Assembly: GCA_003545655.1 (NCBI GenBank)
Contig: DODJ01000072.1
Span: 1 to 6,218 of the forward strand
DNA from: Candidatus Saccharimonadota bacterium
GTDB lineage: Bacteria > Patescibacteriota > Saccharimonadia > Saccharimonadales > Saccharimonadaceae
DNA: 6,218 nt
Direction: 5' to 3'
Shown: positions 6,081 through 6,218 of the stretch, one piece after another
Numbering within the stretch: position 1 is the first letter of the stretch
How the letters are laid out: the number at the start of each line of letters is the position of its first letter
Translations under genes and position numbers: made by a program
The notes under the pieces: generated by a model
Told to the model about the DNA's origin: nothing
The model's input: the letters and a program-made list of their open reading frames with translations, nothing else
The model's database searches: none

Positions 6081-6218
6081 GTACGGTTAAAAAATCTTTA
6101 ATTTACCTATTCGCTTTCAACTCGCCTATTTATGTGTAAACTTTCGGGTTGGAACTCGGTTGATGTATGGTAAATCGTGCCTCGTTTTATTGCAATTGCT
6201 TATGTTCTAAATATGTTC

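Larger units (their letters stand above)
5569..6218. other. Long AT-rich intergenic stretch without a credible gene
   Basis: About 650 nt in which stops interrupt all frames and no open frame has both a ribosome binding site and protein-like composition. G+C falls along the stretch (34 of 120 bases over 6001-6120). It holds a terminator-like hairpin, a pyrimidine tract (5617-5639), a 16-nt palindrome, 8-nt direct repeats leading into TATAAT, a DnaA-box 9-mer and three other potential hairpins, listed separately. I see no tRNA, tmRNA, RNase P or SRP RNA signature on either strand. It may be the control region and leader of a gene beyond the right edge, or a non-coding RNA locus. Confidence 0.7.

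Noticed and set aside
6058..6192. GTTTTATTG repeated at 6058-6066 and 6184-6192
   Set aside because: A 9-nt AT-rich direct repeat is expected by chance here. There is no flanking inverted repeat or element to make it an attachment or transposition site.
5760..6218. Replication origin
   Set aside because: Only one exact DnaA box is present, with no cluster, and dnaA, dnaN and gidA are not seen. A single box plus AT-rich DNA is not enough.

Overview
The window is most likely a distal piece of a division and cell wall (dcw) cluster from a Candidate Phyla Radiation bacterium. The best fit is Candidatus Saccharibacteria (TM7) or a close relative. This rests on remembered features: a very compact dcw order, a MurG with HDSDAHPG in place of the usual HEQNAVPG-type loop, and a short FtsQ with a basic tail. 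It is not based on a database search. All five genes read with the ordinary bacterial code, end in TAA or TAG, and contain no in-frame TGA. This argues against the groups that recode UGA as glycine (SR1/Absconditabacteria, Gracilibacteria).

Bases 1-5568 are all on the + strand and almost gap-free. They hold ftsI (5'-truncated by the window edge), mraY, ftsW, murG and an ftsQ/divIB-like gene. ftsI and mraY are 6 nt apart, mraY and ftsW share one base, and ftsW and murG overlap by 65 nt. The last gap, 18 nt before ftsQ, carries a perfect TATAAT. The products form one pathway. MraY makes lipid I, MurG makes lipid II, FtsW polymerises lipid II and FtsI cross-links the glycan at the septum. FtsQ scaffolds the FtsW/FtsI divisome complex. 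The ligases (murC-F), ftsA and ftsZ are not in the window.

Bases 5569-6218 form about 650 nt without a credible gene. The stretch starts with a hairpin that probably terminates the operon and then becomes AT-rich (I count about 28% G+C over 6001-6120, against 60% in 4081-4140 inside murG). It contains a 16-nt AT-rich palindrome, a run of 8-nt direct repeats leading into a perfect -10 element, a perfect DnaA-box 9-mer and several potential hairpins. This is the least explained part of the window. It could be the regulatory region and long leader of a gene beyond the right edge, or a non-coding RNA locus.

I found no mobile element, CRISPR array, tRNA or rRNA. The coding part is an ordinary dcw cluster with some lineage-specific features, and I do not claim a new system.
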